From assembly GCF_029105185.1 (NCBI RefSeq), contig NZ_JAFMZK010000010.1, positions 1 through 64,000 of the forward strand: a stretch of 64,000 nt of DNA, given 5' to 3'. Positions 1-8,531 of the stretch are shown in pieces. The notes under the pieces are model-generated. The model had not been told where the DNA came from. It made no database searches and was given only the letters and a program-made list of their open reading frames with translations. The position numbers and the translations under genes were made by a program. Source of the DNA: Aliiroseovarius sp. Z3 (GTDB lineage: Bacteria; Pseudomonadota; Alphaproteobacteria; Rhodobacterales; Rhodobacteraceae). How positions within the stretch are numbered: position 1 is the stretch's first letter; the number at the start of each line of letters is the position of its first letter.

Positions 1-129
1 AGCATCTCGGACGACCTGACAACCCTATCGCAATTGCCATCATGGGTCACCTGTCCTACGCACAGAAACCCTTGAAACTGTGGCCTTTAGGTCAGGCGCG
101 GCGTCAGCCATCTGTATCTTGTGTTTCGC

Positions 130-354
130 CAGAACGACTTGAAACACGTTCAGCGTGCCCACCAGGCCAGATCCGACGGTGAACGTGCCGATCGAGACGC
201 AGCCGCCGAGTCAGGCGAACAGATAGGACCACGGGTCCATGATCCGGGTTTCCTACGGCGCCAGCGATTCCTCTCCGATGGCCTTCTCTTCCAGGATTGG
301 GGGCATATGCTTTCCTGCGGTCTCGTCGACCTCATAATGTTTTGTTTCAGACAT
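130..354 (-). pseudogene. NCS1-type permease remnant (hydantoin/nucleobase transporter N-terminus)
   Basis: Reading leftwards from ATG at 354, the frame gives a plausible N-terminus (MSETKHYEVDETAG), then PWSYLFA-stop-LGGCVSIGTFTVG and LVGTLNVFQVVLA. This looks like the first membrane helices of NCS1 nucleobase or hydantoin permeases. Two in-frame stops interrupt it: TAG after ESLAP, and TGA where a Trp codon would fit. After about 75 codons the similarity ends, so only the first helices survive of a family normally near 450-500 residues. It lies just downstream of the racemase remnant on the same strand, as expected for a lost hydantoin-utilisation operon. Family assignment is from motif memory only. 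Confidence 0.45.
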
Positions 355-375
355 TATTCTCTCCGAAATCGAATT

Positions 376-807
376 CTATTTGATGTTTGGAGCGGCATAG
401 GCGCCGATCTTGCTGGTTTTCAGTCCGGCGCCGACGAGTGCCTCAACGATGCCAAGTACCGGGCCAGACGCGACCTCTCTGCAGGCGCCAATACCAGGAT
501 CGTCAAAGCAAGCGACGACAAAACCGTCCGAACCCGACGCTTCGCTCGCGCGAACATGCCTTACCAAGGACGGAACGGACATCGCCTCATCGAAATGACC
601 CTCGTTGCTGGCTGGCGACCCCTCGCCGGTAAGCGCTTCTATTGTTACCCCATCCGATCCGCCCGATCCCTGGTCCGCGGCCCTGACTTGATGGAAGCGG
701 CCCGCAAGCTGCAGTGCTCCGTCCAGATTGGCGGGCGCGATTGCTGCCCGCAAGGCCGTCTCGACTTCCATCACAGTACGGTTTGGCGGCGTTGGCGCGT
801 TTAACAT
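376..807 (-). pseudogene. Asp/Glu/hydantoin racemase family remnant with internal deletion
   Basis: The open frame of 143 residues contains SDGFVVACFDDPGIGACREV near residues 93-112, the conserved first half of Asp/Glu/hydantoin racemases including a catalytic-type Cys. It then jumps directly to EALVGAGLKTSKIGAYAAP, which resembles the extreme C-terminus of hydantoin racemases (usual length about 230-250). About 90 middle residues with the second catalytic Cys appear to have been removed in frame, so the product is unlikely to be active. It sits upstream of the NCS1 permease remnant on the same strand and divergent from an IclR remnant, a layout typical of hydantoin or allantoin gene clusters. 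Confidence 0.5.
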
Positions 808-829
808 TCTCTCTACACCGACAGAGAGA

Positions 830-1332
830 GGTTACCTCTATGAACCGCGGGCGCGTTCTGGTTACTATCCGACGCCGCGCTGGTCTCTGATGGCCATGGC
901 CTTCGCGGATGGCGAACCGATTCCCGAGTGTCTGATTCAGGTCATGGCTGACCTGGCCGAAGAAACGGGCGAGACGGTTTGCATCTCGGCGCCAAGTGGG
1001 CTTTCCGCCGTTTTCTGGACGGGCGTTGTTGTCATTGTATTCTGAACACGACCTTGAAATCGTCCTTCGCAAGATCAGTTTCAAACGGTTTGGAGAAGGA
1101 ACCCCGGTCAGCACCGAAGAGGTGCTGTCGCAACTTGAGGCAGGGCGCCGGCGCGGTCCCCGTGATTGATGGTCAGCGTGTCTTTGCAATAACAATAGCT
1201 GGCCCGCTTCTCCGAGTTTCGGACAAGTCCGATCGGCACGCGATGTTGTTGCACAAGGCGATTGCGCGCTTTTTTGGCGAAGGGTACAGCGCAAAAACAC
1301 TCAAAAACTTCGACGTCCCGGCGCTGAGCTAA
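830..1332 (+). pseudogene. IclR-family regulator remnant, frameshifted
   Basis: Pieces of an IclR effector domain occur in order but in three frames. These are VMADLAEETGETVCIS near 960-990, then VLSQLEAGRRRG near 1120-1150, then VFAITIAGPLLRV near 1185-1220, ending FFGEGYSAKTLKN. These match the family pattern of ELAEETGET, LxxVRxRG and AISISGPxxR. The N-terminal helix-turn-helix is missing or unrecognisable, and the middle part with the ATALGKA-type motif is absent. It is divergent from the racemase and permease remnants and was probably their regulator. This is decayed sequence, not a working regulator. Confidence 0.45.
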
Positions 1333-1511
1333 CAACAGAAATTCTTAAATTTTTGGACCTGATGTCAGCACGTACCGGACAGATCTAGGGGGTTGAGCAA
1401 CAGAGGATGCGGCTGACAAGTTGCGATACACGCTTACTCGCTGCTTTGCAAAGTAGCTTGCAGAATTTTACGAATCATGCAAGATAACGTGCATCACAGC
1501 GCGGAGTTTGC

Positions 1512-2348
1512 ATGTCTCTCATCGAAAAAATCTCTGATCAGGCACCGTCATTGACTCCGAGCGAGCGGCGGCTTGTCGAGACTGTCATAGAACGCCCGAC
1601 GGCTGCGGCGCTTGGGACCGCAGGCGAACTTGCAAAATCCGTCGGTGTGCATGAAGCGACGGCGTCACGTCTGGCCAAGAAGCTGGGCTATGACAGCTAT
1701 GCCGCTTTTCGTGATGCGCTGCGCGAGGAATTCATTGCCACGCGGGAAACCGCAACCCGGTTCGAGAAAACCATCGAGGAAAACACGCCGGACACGATTC
1801 TGGGCAAGCTGGCGCAGGATGAGGCGCAGGCGCTTGGGCGTATCGAGGAATTCATCAGCGCTGAACAGATCTCGGAGATTGCCGAACTGCTTATGGGGGC
1901 AGGGCGCATCTTTATCTACGGCTATGGCAATGCCGAGGTTCTGGCGCTGATGATGGTCAAGCGCTTTCGGCGTTTCGGCAAGGACGTCCAGCAGCTTGAC
2001 ACCACCCCGCGCGGCCTTGCCGAACAGATGCTCGGGCTTGGTGGGGGTGACATCGTTCTGAGCTTTGCATTTCGTCGTCCGCCACGGGGCTATGCCGCGC
2101 TTGTTGAGACGGCACGGGAAGCGGGTGCCAGAACGATCATGATCTCGGGAAATTCCGGCGCCTTTCTGTCGCCGCGGCCTGATCACCTGCTTGCCGCACC
2201 ACGCTCTGGCGATCCGGACGCTTTCCAGACCCTGACCGTGCCGATGACTGTTTGCAACGCCATCGTCATCGCCGCCGGACTGACGGCGAAAGAGGAATCA
2301 TTGAAGAAGCTCGATCGCCTTGGACAGCTGATCGAGCGCTTCGAATAA
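1512..2348 (+). CDS. MurR/RpiR family transcriptional regulator
   Basis: This 278-residue protein has the RpiR layout: an N-terminal helix-turn-helix of about residues 1-77 (SVGVHEATASRLAKKLGY is the recognition part) and a SIS sugar-phosphate-binding domain of about residues 125-260 (GRIFIYGYGNAEVLA, then a TIMISG segment). RpiR proteins normally bind phosphosugars or related phosphorylated ligands and control adjacent catabolic or transport genes. The stop is 24 bases before the substrate-binding protein gene, so it probably heads or precedes that operon. The ligand cannot be read from the sequence. Length is normal for the family. Confidence 0.85.
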   Translation: MSLIEKISDQAPSLTPSERRLVETVIERPTAAALGTAGELAKSVGVHEATASRLAKKLGYDSYAAFRDALREEFIATRETATRFEKTIEENTPDTILGKLAQDEAQALGRIEEFISAEQISEIAELLMGAGRIFIYGYGNAEVLALMMVKRFRRFGKDVQQLDTTPRGLAEQMLGLGGGDIVLSFAFRRPPRGYAALVETAREAGARTIMISGNSGAFLSPRPDHLLAAPRSGDPDAFQTLTVPMTVCNAIVIAAGLTAKEESLKKLDRLGQLIERFE

Positions 2349-2372
2349 CTGAGGACCCTAAGGGAGGATCAC

Positions 2373-3494
2373 ATGAAAGTTCTGACAGCAACGCGCCTTG
2401 GCGCGATCGGTATTCTTATGTCTTCGGCCGTCTTTGCCCAGGACGATTTGAACGCATTGACGCCAGAGGATTTGCTGCCGCTGGCGCAGGCAGAAGGAAC
2501 AGTGACTGTCTATTCCTTCACCAGCCGGATCGGTAAGGTAGAGGCCGCGTTTGAAGCGGCCTATCCAGACATCGACCTGCAAGGTTTCGACATTTCCTCG
2601 ACCGAGCAGATTGCGCGGTTGAAGGCCGAAGCCCAGGCCGGTGTCACGAATGCGGACGTGGTCTATATTTCGGATACGCCGGTTGTGCTGACCGAGTTGC
2701 TGGAAACCGGCATCATCGCGCCCTATGTGCCGCCCCGCGTTGCTGACCGGGTTCCGGCCGAGTACCAGAGCCCGCTATTGGCGCAACGGCTTTCCACCAA
2801 GGTGCTCATGTATAACGAGGAGGCCAACCCGGATGGCGCTCCGGTCTCTAATCTGTGGGAACTGACGACGGACGAATGGCGGGGCCGCGTTGTGATGGTC
2901 GATCCGCTTCAGCGGGGTGACTATCTTGATCTGATGACCGAGATCGTTTTGCGTTCGGACGAAATGGCCGGGGCCTATAATGCGCAGTTTGGCGCGACAA
3001 TTGATCTGGGCGGGGCCGCCAATGCGGGCGAGAAGTTCATCATGGACCTGTTTGCCAATGATGTGATCCTTGTTGGGTCCACCGACGATGTGAATGCCGC
3101 CGTCGGGGTTCTGGGGCAGGAAAACCCGCCGGTCGGGTTCACCAGCTATTCCGACCGTCGTGACAACGAGGACGAAGGTTGGGCGCTTCAGGTCGCCAAT
3201 GGCGTCGCGCCCGCGCCGGGGATCATCTTCCCCGCTGTGCTGGCGCTGAGCGCCGAACCAAACAACCCTGCGGCGGCGCGTCTGGTGATCGACTTCCTGA
3301 TGGGGGACGAAACCGAGACGGGCGGGCCGGGTCTCGCACCCTTCTACGTGGCGGGCGACTATGTGACACGCAGCGATATCCCGCCGCATCCCGATGCGGT
3401 TGCGCTGGACGATTTCACCGCATGGCGCATTGCCCCGGCACAGACTGCGACGATCCGTGCAGAGGTTGGCGACCTCATCCTGACGCTCCAATAG
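2373..3494 (+). CDS. ABC transporter extracellular substrate-binding protein (family 1, Fbp/phosphonate-like)
   Basis: This 373-residue periplasmic protein has a signal peptide of about 22 residues ending SSAVFA. It has the family 1 fold hallmarks: EGTVTVYSFTSR at the mature N-terminus, then ADVVYISDTPV, and a late PGIIFPAVLALSAE segment. Fold relatives bind Fe(III), 2-aminoethylphosphonate, thiamine or phosphorylated sugars. I see no paired-tyrosine (YY) motif of the kind used by FbpA to hold ferric iron. An RpiR regulator lies upstream and a histidine phosphatase downstream, so a phosphorylated organic substrate seems more likely than iron; that is inference. A GGGAGG ribosome site precedes the ATG, and the permease gene follows after 82 bases. 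Confidence 0.85.
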   Translation: MKVLTATRLGAIGILMSSAVFAQDDLNALTPEDLLPLAQAEGTVTVYSFTSRIGKVEAAFEAAYPDIDLQGFDISSTEQIARLKAEAQAGVTNADVVYISDTPVVLTELLETGIIAPYVPPRVADRVPAEYQSPLLAQRLSTKVLMYNEEANPDGAPVSNLWELTTDEWRGRVVMVDPLQRGDYLDLMTEIVLRSDEMAGAYNAQFGATIDLGGAANAGEKFIMDLFANDVILVGSTDDVNAAVGVLGQENPPVGFTSYSDRRDNEDEGWALQVANGVAPAPGIIFPAVLALSAEPNNPAAARLVIDFLMGDETETGGPGLAPFYVAGDYVTRSDIPPHPDAVALDDFTAWRIAPAQTATIRAEVGDLILTLQ

Positions 3495-3576
3495 AACATA
3501 TCTCTCGGTCGGGGCGGGCATTTCGATTTGTCTGGCCCCGCGCTATTCTCACTCACCGATGCAAGGATGACTCTCG

Positions 3577-5322
3577 ATGGCGGATGTTGCCATAAGCGGG
3601 CCGGGGCGGCGTGTATTCTTCCGGCAAGGTACGATGCTGAAAGCGGTGGTTCTGGCGATCCTGGTTGCCCTGATCGTTCTGCCCCTCATGCGGACAGTGC
3701 TTTTCACGCTTCACCCCGACACGATCAGGGCCTGGTCGGATGTTCTGGTCGGCCGGTTGTCGACCAACCTGTTCTACAAGCCGTTGGGCAACACGCTGTT
3801 GATTGGTGCGGTCGTCGCGACGGGCTGTGTGCTGCTGGGCGGTTTCCTGGCCTGGCTCGTGGTGATGACGAATGTTCCATTCCGCAAGACCATTGGTGTC
3901 ATGGCGGCGCTTCCCTTCATGATCCCGTCCTTTGCGGCGGCGCTGGCCTGGGGGACGCTGTTTCGCAATGATCGCATTGGTGGGCAGGTTGGTTGGCTTC
4001 AGGGTCTTGGGCTGGAGATACCCGATTGGCTGGCCTGGGGCATGGTTCCCACGTTGATCGTGCTGGTGCTGCACTATTTCAGCCTGGCCTTCACCATCAT
4101 TGCCGCCGCACTTGCCACAGTGAATTCTGATCTGGTCGAGGCGGCGCAGATCGCAGGGGCGAAGGGGCGGCGCATCCTTCTGGGGATCATTTTACCGGTG
4201 ACCACGCCGGCGCTGGTTGCGGCGGGGTCGCTTTGTTTTGCGGGCGCAGTGTCGAATTTCGCCACCCCGGCATTGCTGGGGCTGCCGGTCCGGATGCAGA
4301 CCCTGTCCACGCGCCTTTTCGGCATGATCGAGGTGGGGCAGGTCGGGCGTGGCTATGTCATCGGCATCCTGCTGGTACTTGTCTCGGGCATATTTCTCTG
4401 GGCGGGCAATCGCGTCGTTTCGGGCCGTCGATCCTATACGACGATCACCGGCAAGGGTGGCCGGGCCAAGCGGTTCGATCTTCGTGGCGCGCGCTGGCCG
4501 CTTTACGCGATCGCGATGGCGGTTCTTGTCAGCTCGACCGTGGTTCCGGTGATCGTGTTGACCGCGTCAAGCCTTGCGCCGTCCTCGGCCAATCTGTTTT
4601 CCGGCTGGACGCTGCACTACTGGGTCGGGCAGAGCGATCCGTCTTTCGCTCAAGGCATTCCCGGCATCGCCCATAACGACGATATTGTGCGGGCGCTGAC
4701 CATCACGCTTGGCCTTGGGATGGCGGTCGCATTCACCGGTATGTTCGTGGGGCTTCTGGCTTCTTATACAACTGCGCGCTACCGGGCAGGATGGATGTCC
4801 GCGGCGATCACCCAGATCAGCTTTCTGCCGCTGCTGGTGCCGGGCATTGCCTTTGGCGCGGCCTATATCGCCTATCTTGGCGCACCGATCGGGCCTTTTC
4901 CGGCACTCTATGGCACCTTCGCCTTGTTGGTGATCGCAGCGACCGGCTATCTGTTGCCGTTCTCGGTGCAGACCGGGCGAGCGGTGATTCAGCAGGTCGG
5001 GGGAGAGCTTGAGGAAAGCGCCCGGATCACCGGTGCGGGTTTCTTCCGCCGTCTGGTGCAAATCACCGTGCCGCTGGCGGTTCGTGGCCTGGCGGCGGGC
5101 GGCATCCTGATCTTCGTCAAGATCATCCGCGATCTGTCCCTGGTTGTGCTTCTCTTTACCCCGACCATGCCGGTGCTTTCGGTCGTGGCCTATCGCTATG
5201 CCTCGGAAGGGTTCGGGCAGTTCGCCAACGCGATCACCGTCATTATCATGTTCATCTCCATCGCGGCCACGCTGATTGCGAACCGGCTGCAATCGAAATC
5301 CCAGCCCTGGCTGCAGAACTAA
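3577..5322 (+). CDS. ABC transporter permease, fused two-domain type
   Basis: This inner-membrane protein of 581 residues contains two complete permease halves, as in FbpB-type importers. Each half ends in a cytoplasmic EAA loop, which docks the ATPase: EAAQIAGAKGRRILLG near residue 188 and EESARITGAGFFRRL near residue 480. Numerous hydrophobic helices flank both loops. It lies between the binding protein and the ATPase gene (9-base gap downstream), completing one importer. Some automatic pipelines will call it an iron permease, but the substrate is unproven here. Confidence 0.88.
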   Translation: MADVAISGPGRRVFFRQGTMLKAVVLAILVALIVLPLMRTVLFTLHPDTIRAWSDVLVGRLSTNLFYKPLGNTLLIGAVVATGCVLLGGFLAWLVVMTNVPFRKTIGVMAALPFMIPSFAAALAWGTLFRNDRIGGQVGWLQGLGLEIPDWLAWGMVPTLIVLVLHYFSLAFTIIAAALATVNSDLVEAAQIAGAKGRRILLGIILPVTTPALVAAGSLCFAGAVSNFATPALLGLPVRMQTLSTRLFGMIEVGQVGRGYVIGILLVLVSGIFLWAGNRVVSGRRSYTTITGKGGRAKRFDLRGARWPLYAIAMAVLVSSTVVPVIVLTASSLAPSSANLFSGWTLHYWVGQSDPSFAQGIPGIAHNDDIVRALTITLGLGMAVAFTGMFVGLLASYTTARYRAGWMSAAITQISFLPLLVPGIAFGAAYIAYLGAPIGPFPALYGTFALLVIAATGYLLPFSVQTGRAVIQQVGGELEESARITGAGFFRRLVQITVPLAVRGLAAGGILIFVKIIRDLSLVVLLFTPTMPVLSVVAYRYASEGFGQFANAITVIIMFISIAATLIANRLQSKSQPWLQN

Positions 5323-5331
5323 AGGTAACTC

Positions 5332-6390
5332 ATGCTGGAAATCCGCAATCTTACGAAACGCTTTGGTGATTTCGAGGCCGTCAAGGATGTCTCGATCTCG
5401 GTTCCCGATGGCGCCTTCCTTGTTCTGTTGGGGCCATCGGGCTGTGGCAAGACCACGCTTTTGCGCATGCTGGCCGGTCTGGAATTGCCGACGGCGGGGC
5501 AGATCGTCTTTGACGGGCAGACCGTATCGGATGGGGATCGTGGCTGGACCGTCGATCCCGCAAAACGCAATTCCGGTCTGGTGTTCCAGTCCTATGCTCT
5601 TTGGCCGCATATGTCGGTGCGGGGCAACGTGGAATGGCCACTGAAGGTTATGAATATGCCCAGGGCGCAGCGGGCGGAACGGGTTGCGGAAGTTCTGACC
5701 CTGCTTGATATCGCCGCGTTGGCCGACCGATACCCGAACGAGATCTCAGGCGGCCAGCAACAACGTGTGGCCATCGCCCGCACCATTGCGCCGAAACCCG
5801 GTGTTCTTCTGTTCGACGAACCACTGTCCAACCTTGATGCCAAGCTGCGCGTCGAAATGCGGACCGAGCTGATGCGGCTGCACCGCGCGACCGGGGCAAC
5901 AACCGTTTATGTGACCCACGATCAGATCGAGGCGATGACCATGGCCAGCCATGTCGCGGTGATGAACCAAGGCCGCGTGCAGCAATTCGGCACACCCGCC
6001 GATCTGGTCGATCACCCCGAAACGGCCTTTGTGGCGACGTTCGTCGGGACGCCGGCCAACAACATGGTTCCAGTTGTCAAGAATGGCTCTGGTTACAGGG
6101 TTGGCGGACGGCACATGCCACTAACGCCTCCTGCGGATGAGTGTCTGGCGATGTATCGCGCCGAGAAGATGACATTGAGCGACAATGAGGGCGAGCGCAC
6201 CTTGCCAATGGAGCTGGTCGAGACAAGTGCGATTGCCGGGCGGGTGATGATCACGGGTCTTTCCGAGGGGCTGCGCCTGACGGCCATCATGGACACTTTG
6301 CCCAACGCGCAGATTGGCGACACGGTTCAGTTTTGCCTGCCCGCCGAACCGGACGGTTGGTTTGACCCCGATGGCGAAAGGATCGGCTGA
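5332..6390 (+). CDS. ABC transporter ATP-binding protein (Fbp/Pot-like)
   Basis: This 352-residue ATPase has Walker A GPSGCGKTT (residues 34-42), the signature SGGQQQR, Walker B LLFDEP followed by LSNLDAKLR, and the switch histidine in VTHDQIEAMT. After about residue 240 comes a C-terminal regulatory extension of the TOBE type. It energises the permease encoded immediately upstream. Its stop overlaps the start of the histidine phosphatase gene by one base, which suggests translational coupling and a shared function. Confidence 0.9.
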   Translation: MLEIRNLTKRFGDFEAVKDVSISVPDGAFLVLLGPSGCGKTTLLRMLAGLELPTAGQIVFDGQTVSDGDRGWTVDPAKRNSGLVFQSYALWPHMSVRGNVEWPLKVMNMPRAQRAERVAEVLTLLDIAALADRYPNEISGGQQQRVAIARTIAPKPGVLLFDEPLSNLDAKLRVEMRTELMRLHRATGATTVYVTHDQIEAMTMASHVAVMNQGRVQQFGTPADLVDHPETAFVATFVGTPANNMVPVVKNGSGYRVGGRHMPLTPPADECLAMYRAEKMTLSDNEGERTLPMELVETSAIAGRVMITGLSEGLRLTAIMDTLPNAQIGDTVQFCLPAEPDGWFDPDGERIG

Positions 6391-6989
6391 TGCGGTTGTT
6401 GCTGGTCCGGCACGGACAATCGGAATGGAATGCGGAACGACGCTTGCAAGGGCAGGCAGATATCGGGCTTTCCGAACTGGGAAAGGCGCAGGCAAATGCG
6501 CTGCGGCCGGTGATTGAAGACATAGCGCCTTGTCGCACCATCGCGTCGGATCTGAAGCGCGTGCGCGAAACCGCCACGCGGATCGGTGCCGAGGCACCCC
6601 GGTTCACGCGCGGCTTGCGCGAGATTGATGTCGGCGACTGGAGCGGTCGGTCCATCGACGAGCTTCTTTCGGAAGATGAAGCCGCTTATCAGGGCTGGCG
6701 GGCAGGGACAATCGCGCCGCCTGGCGGAGAAGCGTGGGACGATTTCGCCGCCCGGGTTACGGGCGTGGTCGAGGCAGAACAGTTGCGGGATTGCCGTAAC
6801 CTTTTGATTGTGTGCCACGGTGGTGTCATTCGGGCGCTTCTGCAGCGCTTCATTGGTCTACAGCCCGCGCATATCATCCCCGTCGCGCCAGCAAGCCTGA
6901 CCGCTTTGCGTCTTGGAAACGGAAGGCCCGCCCGTTTGGAGTTGTTTAACTATCTGCCGGACGGGCTTGAGTTCGGAGCGCCCGACTGA
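6390..6989 (+). CDS. Histidine phosphatase family protein (phosphoglycerate mutase-like)
   Basis: The 199-residue protein starts with LLVRHGQSEWN, the catalytic RHG motif with nucleophile His8. A second conserved His lies in VCHGGVIRALL near residue 146, and an acidic segment, REIDVGDWSGR, lies between them. Branch-1 histidine phosphatases of this length usually remove phosphate from small metabolites. Start and stop codons overlap the ATPase gene and the antiporter gene, so it is cotranscribed with the importer. A natural reading is dephosphorylation of the imported compound in the cytoplasm (there is no signal peptide). The substrate is unknown. Confidence 0.85.
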   Translation: MRLLLVRHGQSEWNAERRLQGQADIGLSELGKAQANALRPVIEDIAPCRTIASDLKRVRETATRIGAEAPRFTRGLREIDVGDWSGRSIDELLSEDEAAYQGWRAGTIAPPGGEAWDDFAARVTGVVEAEQLRDCRNLLIVCHGGVIRALLQRFIGLQPAHIIPVAPASLTALRLGNGRPARLELFNYLPDGLEFGAPD

Positions 6990-7966
6990 TGCTTCTGGAT
7001 CTGGCAATGCTGACGCTTGGATGTGGGCTGTTGTTTTACGGCGGTGACTGGTTGGTCGATGGCGTGTTACGGCTGGCTGCGCGGCTCAGCGTGCCACATG
7101 TGATTGTCGCGTTCGTCGTGATGGGGTTCGGGACGTCAGCCCCCGAATTGTTCGTGTCGGTCAATGCGATGCTGGCTGCGGCCCCGGACATCGCCCTTGG
7201 CAATGTTGTCGGTAGCAATATCGCAAACCTGCTTTTGGTTATGGCGCTTGCCGGGCTGATCGCCCCGCTGGCCACTGACGCAGGCATCCTTCGCACCGAC
7301 GGCACGGCAATGCTGGCCTCGGCCTTGGGGTTGGGTGTGGCGGCGATGGATGGGGTCGTCTCGCGGCTTGATGCGACGGTGCTGATCCTTGGAATGCTGA
7401 TTTATCTGGGCCTACGCTGGCGTCGGTCGGGCGATCAAGACCCCTCGGTTGATGTCCTGCCGACCAGTTTGGGTATGGCTGTGATTGTGAGTGGTGCGGC
7501 ACTTCTTGCACTGGCGGTCGGGGCGCATGTTTTTATCGACGCTGCGATCAGCATTGCACACCGGTTGGGCCTTTCTGAAGGGCTGATCGGGCTGAGCGTC
7601 GTGGCCATCGGCACCTCTCTGCCCGAAATGGCGGCCTGCATCACGGCAGCGTTGCGCAGACAATCGGCGATGATCCTTGGCGGCGTTTTGGGCAGCAATG
7701 TCTTTAACGGGACGATTGTGCTGGGGGCAGCCGCATGGGTGATGCCCGTACCGATTGGCGCCGATTTTGCAGGGTTCTGGATACCTGCGATGATCGGGGC
7801 CACGGTCATCAGCATTCTTTTCCTCAGAACAGGGTTCACGCTGAGCCGTCGCGAATCAACGATCATGCTGATGATCTATGTGGTGATCTTCGCGATGGCC
7901 GGTCCCGCCTCGTTCGCTGCTGGCGGGCAGTTTGACGCTGTCATGTCAAAATCAGACGGCGTGTGA
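6989..7966 (+). CDS. Calcium/sodium antiporter family protein (CaCA, YrbG-like)
   Basis: This 325-residue membrane protein shows the internal duplication of the CaCA family. The first repeat has GFGTSAPELFVS and GSNIANLLLV, and the second has AIGTSLPEMAA and GSNVFNGTIVLG. The acidic residues in the two TSxPE motifs are the ion-binding positions known for this family. About ten hydrophobic helices are visible. It is translationally coupled to the phosphatase gene. Its last 15 bases overlap the 3' end of the opposite-strand Rrf2 gene, so the two transcripts converge. Why an ion exchanger closes this operon is not clear. Confidence 0.85.
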   Translation: MLLDLAMLTLGCGLLFYGGDWLVDGVLRLAARLSVPHVIVAFVVMGFGTSAPELFVSVNAMLAAAPDIALGNVVGSNIANLLLVMALAGLIAPLATDAGILRTDGTAMLASALGLGVAAMDGVVSRLDATVLILGMLIYLGLRWRRSGDQDPSVDVLPTSLGMAVIVSGAALLALAVGAHVFIDAAISIAHRLGLSEGLIGLSVVAIGTSLPEMAACITAALRRQSAMILGGVLGSNVFNGTIVLGAAAWVMPVPIGADFAGFWIPAMIGATVISILFLRTGFTLSRRESTIMLMIYVVIFAMAGPASFAAGGQFDAVMSKSDGV

Positions 7967-8413
7967 GGACCGATCACGCTTGGCCTGATGTTTCGCGACC
8001 TCTTTGCGCGGTCCTTGAAACAACTGAGCGACCGTGACATTGGCGATCCGGCTCTCAAACTCTGTCCGGGCTGCATCCAGTGCCCCGGCAACCGCTTCGT
8101 TGGCGGCGCGTTCGAGCAGACAATCGGGCGTGTCGCCAGCGGGTCCGAGCGCGAAGAGGTTGGGCGTCCCAAGCGCGGCATAGACATCGGCAAGGCTGAT
8201 CTCATCCAGGCTTTTTGTCAGATGCCAGCCCCCTCCATGACCCTTTGTCGAACTGACCATCCCCGCTTCGCGCAGCCCAGCCATGGTGCGGCGCACGAGC
8301 GAGGGGTTCATGCCCAGCATCTGGCCAAGCATGTCCGAGGTCACCGGATCTTTGATCTCATCGAGATGCAGCAGGACGTGCAGAACACGCGGAAGTCGGT
8401 TGTCGGTGGGCAT
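7952..8413 (-). CDS. Rrf2 family transcriptional regulator
   Basis: This 153-residue protein has an N-terminal winged helix. LGQMLGMNPSLVRRTMAGLREAG is the recognition region, followed by the wing STKGHGGGWHLTKS and ISLADVYAALG. This is the YwnA-like branch of Rrf2. Only one cysteine is visible (in PDCLLERAANEAV), so an Fe-S cluster of the three-Cys IscR kind is not expected. It is divergent from an MFS exporter whose promoter carries a perfect-armed palindrome, so repression of that gene and of itself is likely. The signal it senses is unknown. Confidence 0.85.
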   Translation of the reverse strand: MPTDNRLPRVLHVLLHLDEIKDPVTSDMLGQMLGMNPSLVRRTMAGLREAGMVSSTKGHGGGWHLTKSLDEISLADVYAALGTPNLFALGPAGDTPDCLLERAANEAVAGALDAARTEFESRIANVTVAQLFQGPRKEVAKHQAKRDRSSHAV

Positions 8414-8476
8414 GGCGTTCCTTTTTCGGTGACACTAACGAATTGTTCCTTACGTGACAAACAAAAGCACAAGGGA

Positions 8477-8510
8477 TTGACGTTGATTTATACGTGACTT
8501 ATAAAGTCAC
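8477..8510 (+). promoter_or_regulatory. Sigma-70-like promoter with overlapping palindromic operator for the MFS gene
   Basis: TTGACG (8477-8482) and TATAAA (8500-8505) are separated by 17 bases, a good sigma-70 promoter. The -10 box lies inside the dyad GTGACTT-ATA-AAGTCAC (8494-8510), with seven-base arms that match exactly. A half-like copy, GTGAC, recurs at about 8454 (in TTACGTGACAAAC) in the same divergent region. The Rrf2 protein encoded leftwards is the obvious candidate ligand; this assignment is inferred from position. Confidence 0.7.
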
Positions 8511-8531
8511 AAGAATCAAAAACGAGGCACC

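Noticed and set aside
2373-6390. FbpABC ferric iron transporter
   Set aside because: The fold is right, but no paired-Tyr iron site is visible and the RpiR and phosphatase partners point to a phosphorylated ligand; the iron label was not used.
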